Assembly: GCF_037975245.1 (NCBI RefSeq)
Contig: NC_092571.1
Location: 19,056,917-19,120,916, forward strand
Direction: 5' to 3'
Length of the DNA stretch: 64,000 nucleotides
DNA from: Apostichopus japonicus
Lineage: Eukaryota; Echinodermata; Holothuroidea; Aspidochirotida; Stichopodidae
Shown piece after piece: positions 62,592 through 64,000 of this stretch. The translations under genes and the position numbers were made by a program. The notes beneath the pieces are model-generated. The model did not search any database. It was not told the origin of the DNA and worked only from the letters and a program-made list of their open reading frames with translations. Each line of letters opens with the position of its first letter. Positions within the stretch are counted from its first letter, which is position 1.

Positions 62592-64000
62592 GTAAGTTTA
62601 ACAAGTTACCATAAAAGAAAAAGAACATTTTTTCAGCTTGAAATAACTATTTAAATATATTTTAATATATATGTATATACCAGAGCCAGCTGCTGACACA
62701 ACGGGGCTGTCCATAGTCTCAACAGAGGACAGTGTCATATTGGTCCTAGCATCTCAACAGAGGAGAGTGTCATATTGGTCCTACAGTAGCATCTCAACAG
62801 ACGGCTGTGTCATATTGGTCCTAGCATCTCAACAGAGGGCAGTGTCATATTGGTCCTAACATCTCAACAGAGGGCAGTGTCATATTGGTCCTAGTAGCAT
62901 CTCAACAGAGGGCAGTGTCATATTGGTCCTAGCATCTCAACAGAGGACAGTGTCATATTGGTCCTAGCATCTCAACAGAGGGCAGTGTCATATTTGTCCT
63001 AGCATCTCAACAGAGGACAGTGTCATATTGGTCCTAGCATCTCAACGGAGGACAGTGTCATATTGGTCCTAGCATCTCAACAGAGGGCAGTGTCTTATTG
63101 GTCCTATTAGCATCTCAACAGAGGGCAGTGTCATATTGGTCCTGGCATCTCAACAGAGGGCAGTGTCATATTGGTCCTAGCAGTGTCTCAACAGAGGGCA
63201 GTGTCATATTGGTCCTAGCATGAATTTCTAACTCTGAATTTCTGAAAAAAAAAGCTGAATTTCTCTTCAAAATCCCTCCCTGCTACTTACTGGGTTGTGT
63301 TGAATGAAACTATGGTGTGAAAAAAAGGTTACAGGGTATGCAAAGTAAACTGGCTTCTCACTGGTCCCCCCCCCCCTCTACCCTCCCTGGCAAAGAATGA
63401 CTGTATAGGGATCCCCACCAACTAAGGACTGGATTGCTTAATTGGTAGAGCAAGGACGTGTAATTAATCATCCAAGAATATAAGTTATTAAATTCTAAAT
63501 GAATCTAAAAGATCTAAATTTAAAAGAAAATCAAAACAGCTTTCTGTGAATTTGACTCATTCCGTATATGAGATCAAATTTTGTAAGTCTATTTTTTTCA
63601 AAATAACATGAAGCAGTTCATTCTAAATAACAGTACAAGCCATGAAGAAGGGTATTAGACAGTTAAGTCCCATTTTAACTGTACGTTCCGTTTTCATGCT
63701 TTTGATAACACAGTAGTTTGTAACGCATGCTGCTTTGTGATACTGTGTATACTTGGCTTCTGTTATAACATATAAAAAAAATTTAATATCCACATTTGTT
63801 AAACATTGTCTAACTCTGTGCTCCACAATGCCCAGTGCCAGATCTAGACCTTGGGGGCCCGGGTCACTTCAGGTTTGGTGGGCCCCTCATACACAGGAAT
63901 TGAAATACACGGCAAATTCCCAAATTTACACATCAAAGTCACTTTGTTGAATGTATTGGAACTGACAAGTTATACATACATAGAGAAGTTAAATGAGTTA
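62592..64000. other. Downstream intron of the membrane-protein gene to window edge
   Basis: No further exon was recognised. It holds a 14-copy minisatellite (62715-63220), an 11-C run (63366-63376) and, near 63832, CAGTGCCAGATCTAGACC, which resembles a hAT-type terminus whose other end is outside the window. Confidence 0.5.
62715..63220. repeat. 35-38-bp minisatellite, 14 copies
   Basis: The unit is ATCTCAACAGAGGGCAGTGT followed by CATATTGGTCCTAGC. Copies vary in AGGGCAG/AGGACAG and by a 3-5-bp insertion (TAG, ACAGT-like) at the junction. A 62-codon open frame through the first copies is a repeat artefact. Confidence 0.95.

Noticed and set aside
62671-62859. 62-codon open frame as the next exon of the membrane-protein gene
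   Set aside because: It consists mostly of minisatellite units and lacks a convincing donor.
62715-63220. CRISPR-like array
   Set aside because: Repeats are contiguous with no unique spacers and sit in an animal intron; it is a minisatellite.

Overview
The window is animal nuclear DNA. It is AT-rich, has genes split by GT-AG introns, a Pol III tRNA gene, LINE, hAT and MITE remnants, many minisatellites and many long poly-G/poly-C runs. The gene set (heparan sulfate glucuronyl C5-epimerase and PH20/HYAL-type hyaluronidases with an EGF-like tail) and the repeat style suggest a marine invertebrate deuterostome such as an echinoderm. The species cannot be fixed from this sequence, and that placement is an inference.

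Layout. (1) 1-22250: no conserved coding sequence; tandem repeats, one LINE/SINE-type tail (about 12.5 kb), a duplicated GGGCCC-rich block (9.6-10.0 kb), and a candidate 5' exon (10237-10472) that splices in frame to the first certain coding exon at 22251. (2) 22284-37914, + strand: a complete D-glucuronyl C5-epimerase gene (GLCE) in four coding exons, 620 residues, with long introns full of satellites. (3) 37915-45456: convergent intergenic DNA. (4) 45757-50377 and 51868-55008, - strand: two complete three-exon hyaluronidase genes in tandem, with identical intron positions and phases. The left copy (HYAL-A) carries two local tandem amplifications: a triplicated exon-2/splice-donor block and a 100-bp repeat of its EGF-like 3' end. 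(5) 55009-60256: a hAT-type element with 8-bp target duplication, a tRNA-derived SINE-like remnant, a tRNA-Arg(TCT) gene and unassigned DNA. (6) 60257-62591 and beyond, + strand: three small exons whose phases join into one hydrophobic reading frame, the start of an unrecognised membrane protein gene that runs off the right edge. Its introns hold a 117-bp near-perfect hairpin and a 14-copy minisatellite.

How the genes relate. GLCE acts in the Golgi, converting glucuronic acid to iduronic acid in nascent heparan sulfate. The hyaluronidases are secreted or lysosomal endoglycosidases of hyaluronan and chondroitin-type chains. The locus therefore pairs a glycosaminoglycan-modifying enzyme with two glycosaminoglycan-degrading enzymes. 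They lie on opposite strands and are not an operon, so a functional link is only suggested. Most other open frames in the window are low-complexity or repeat translations.
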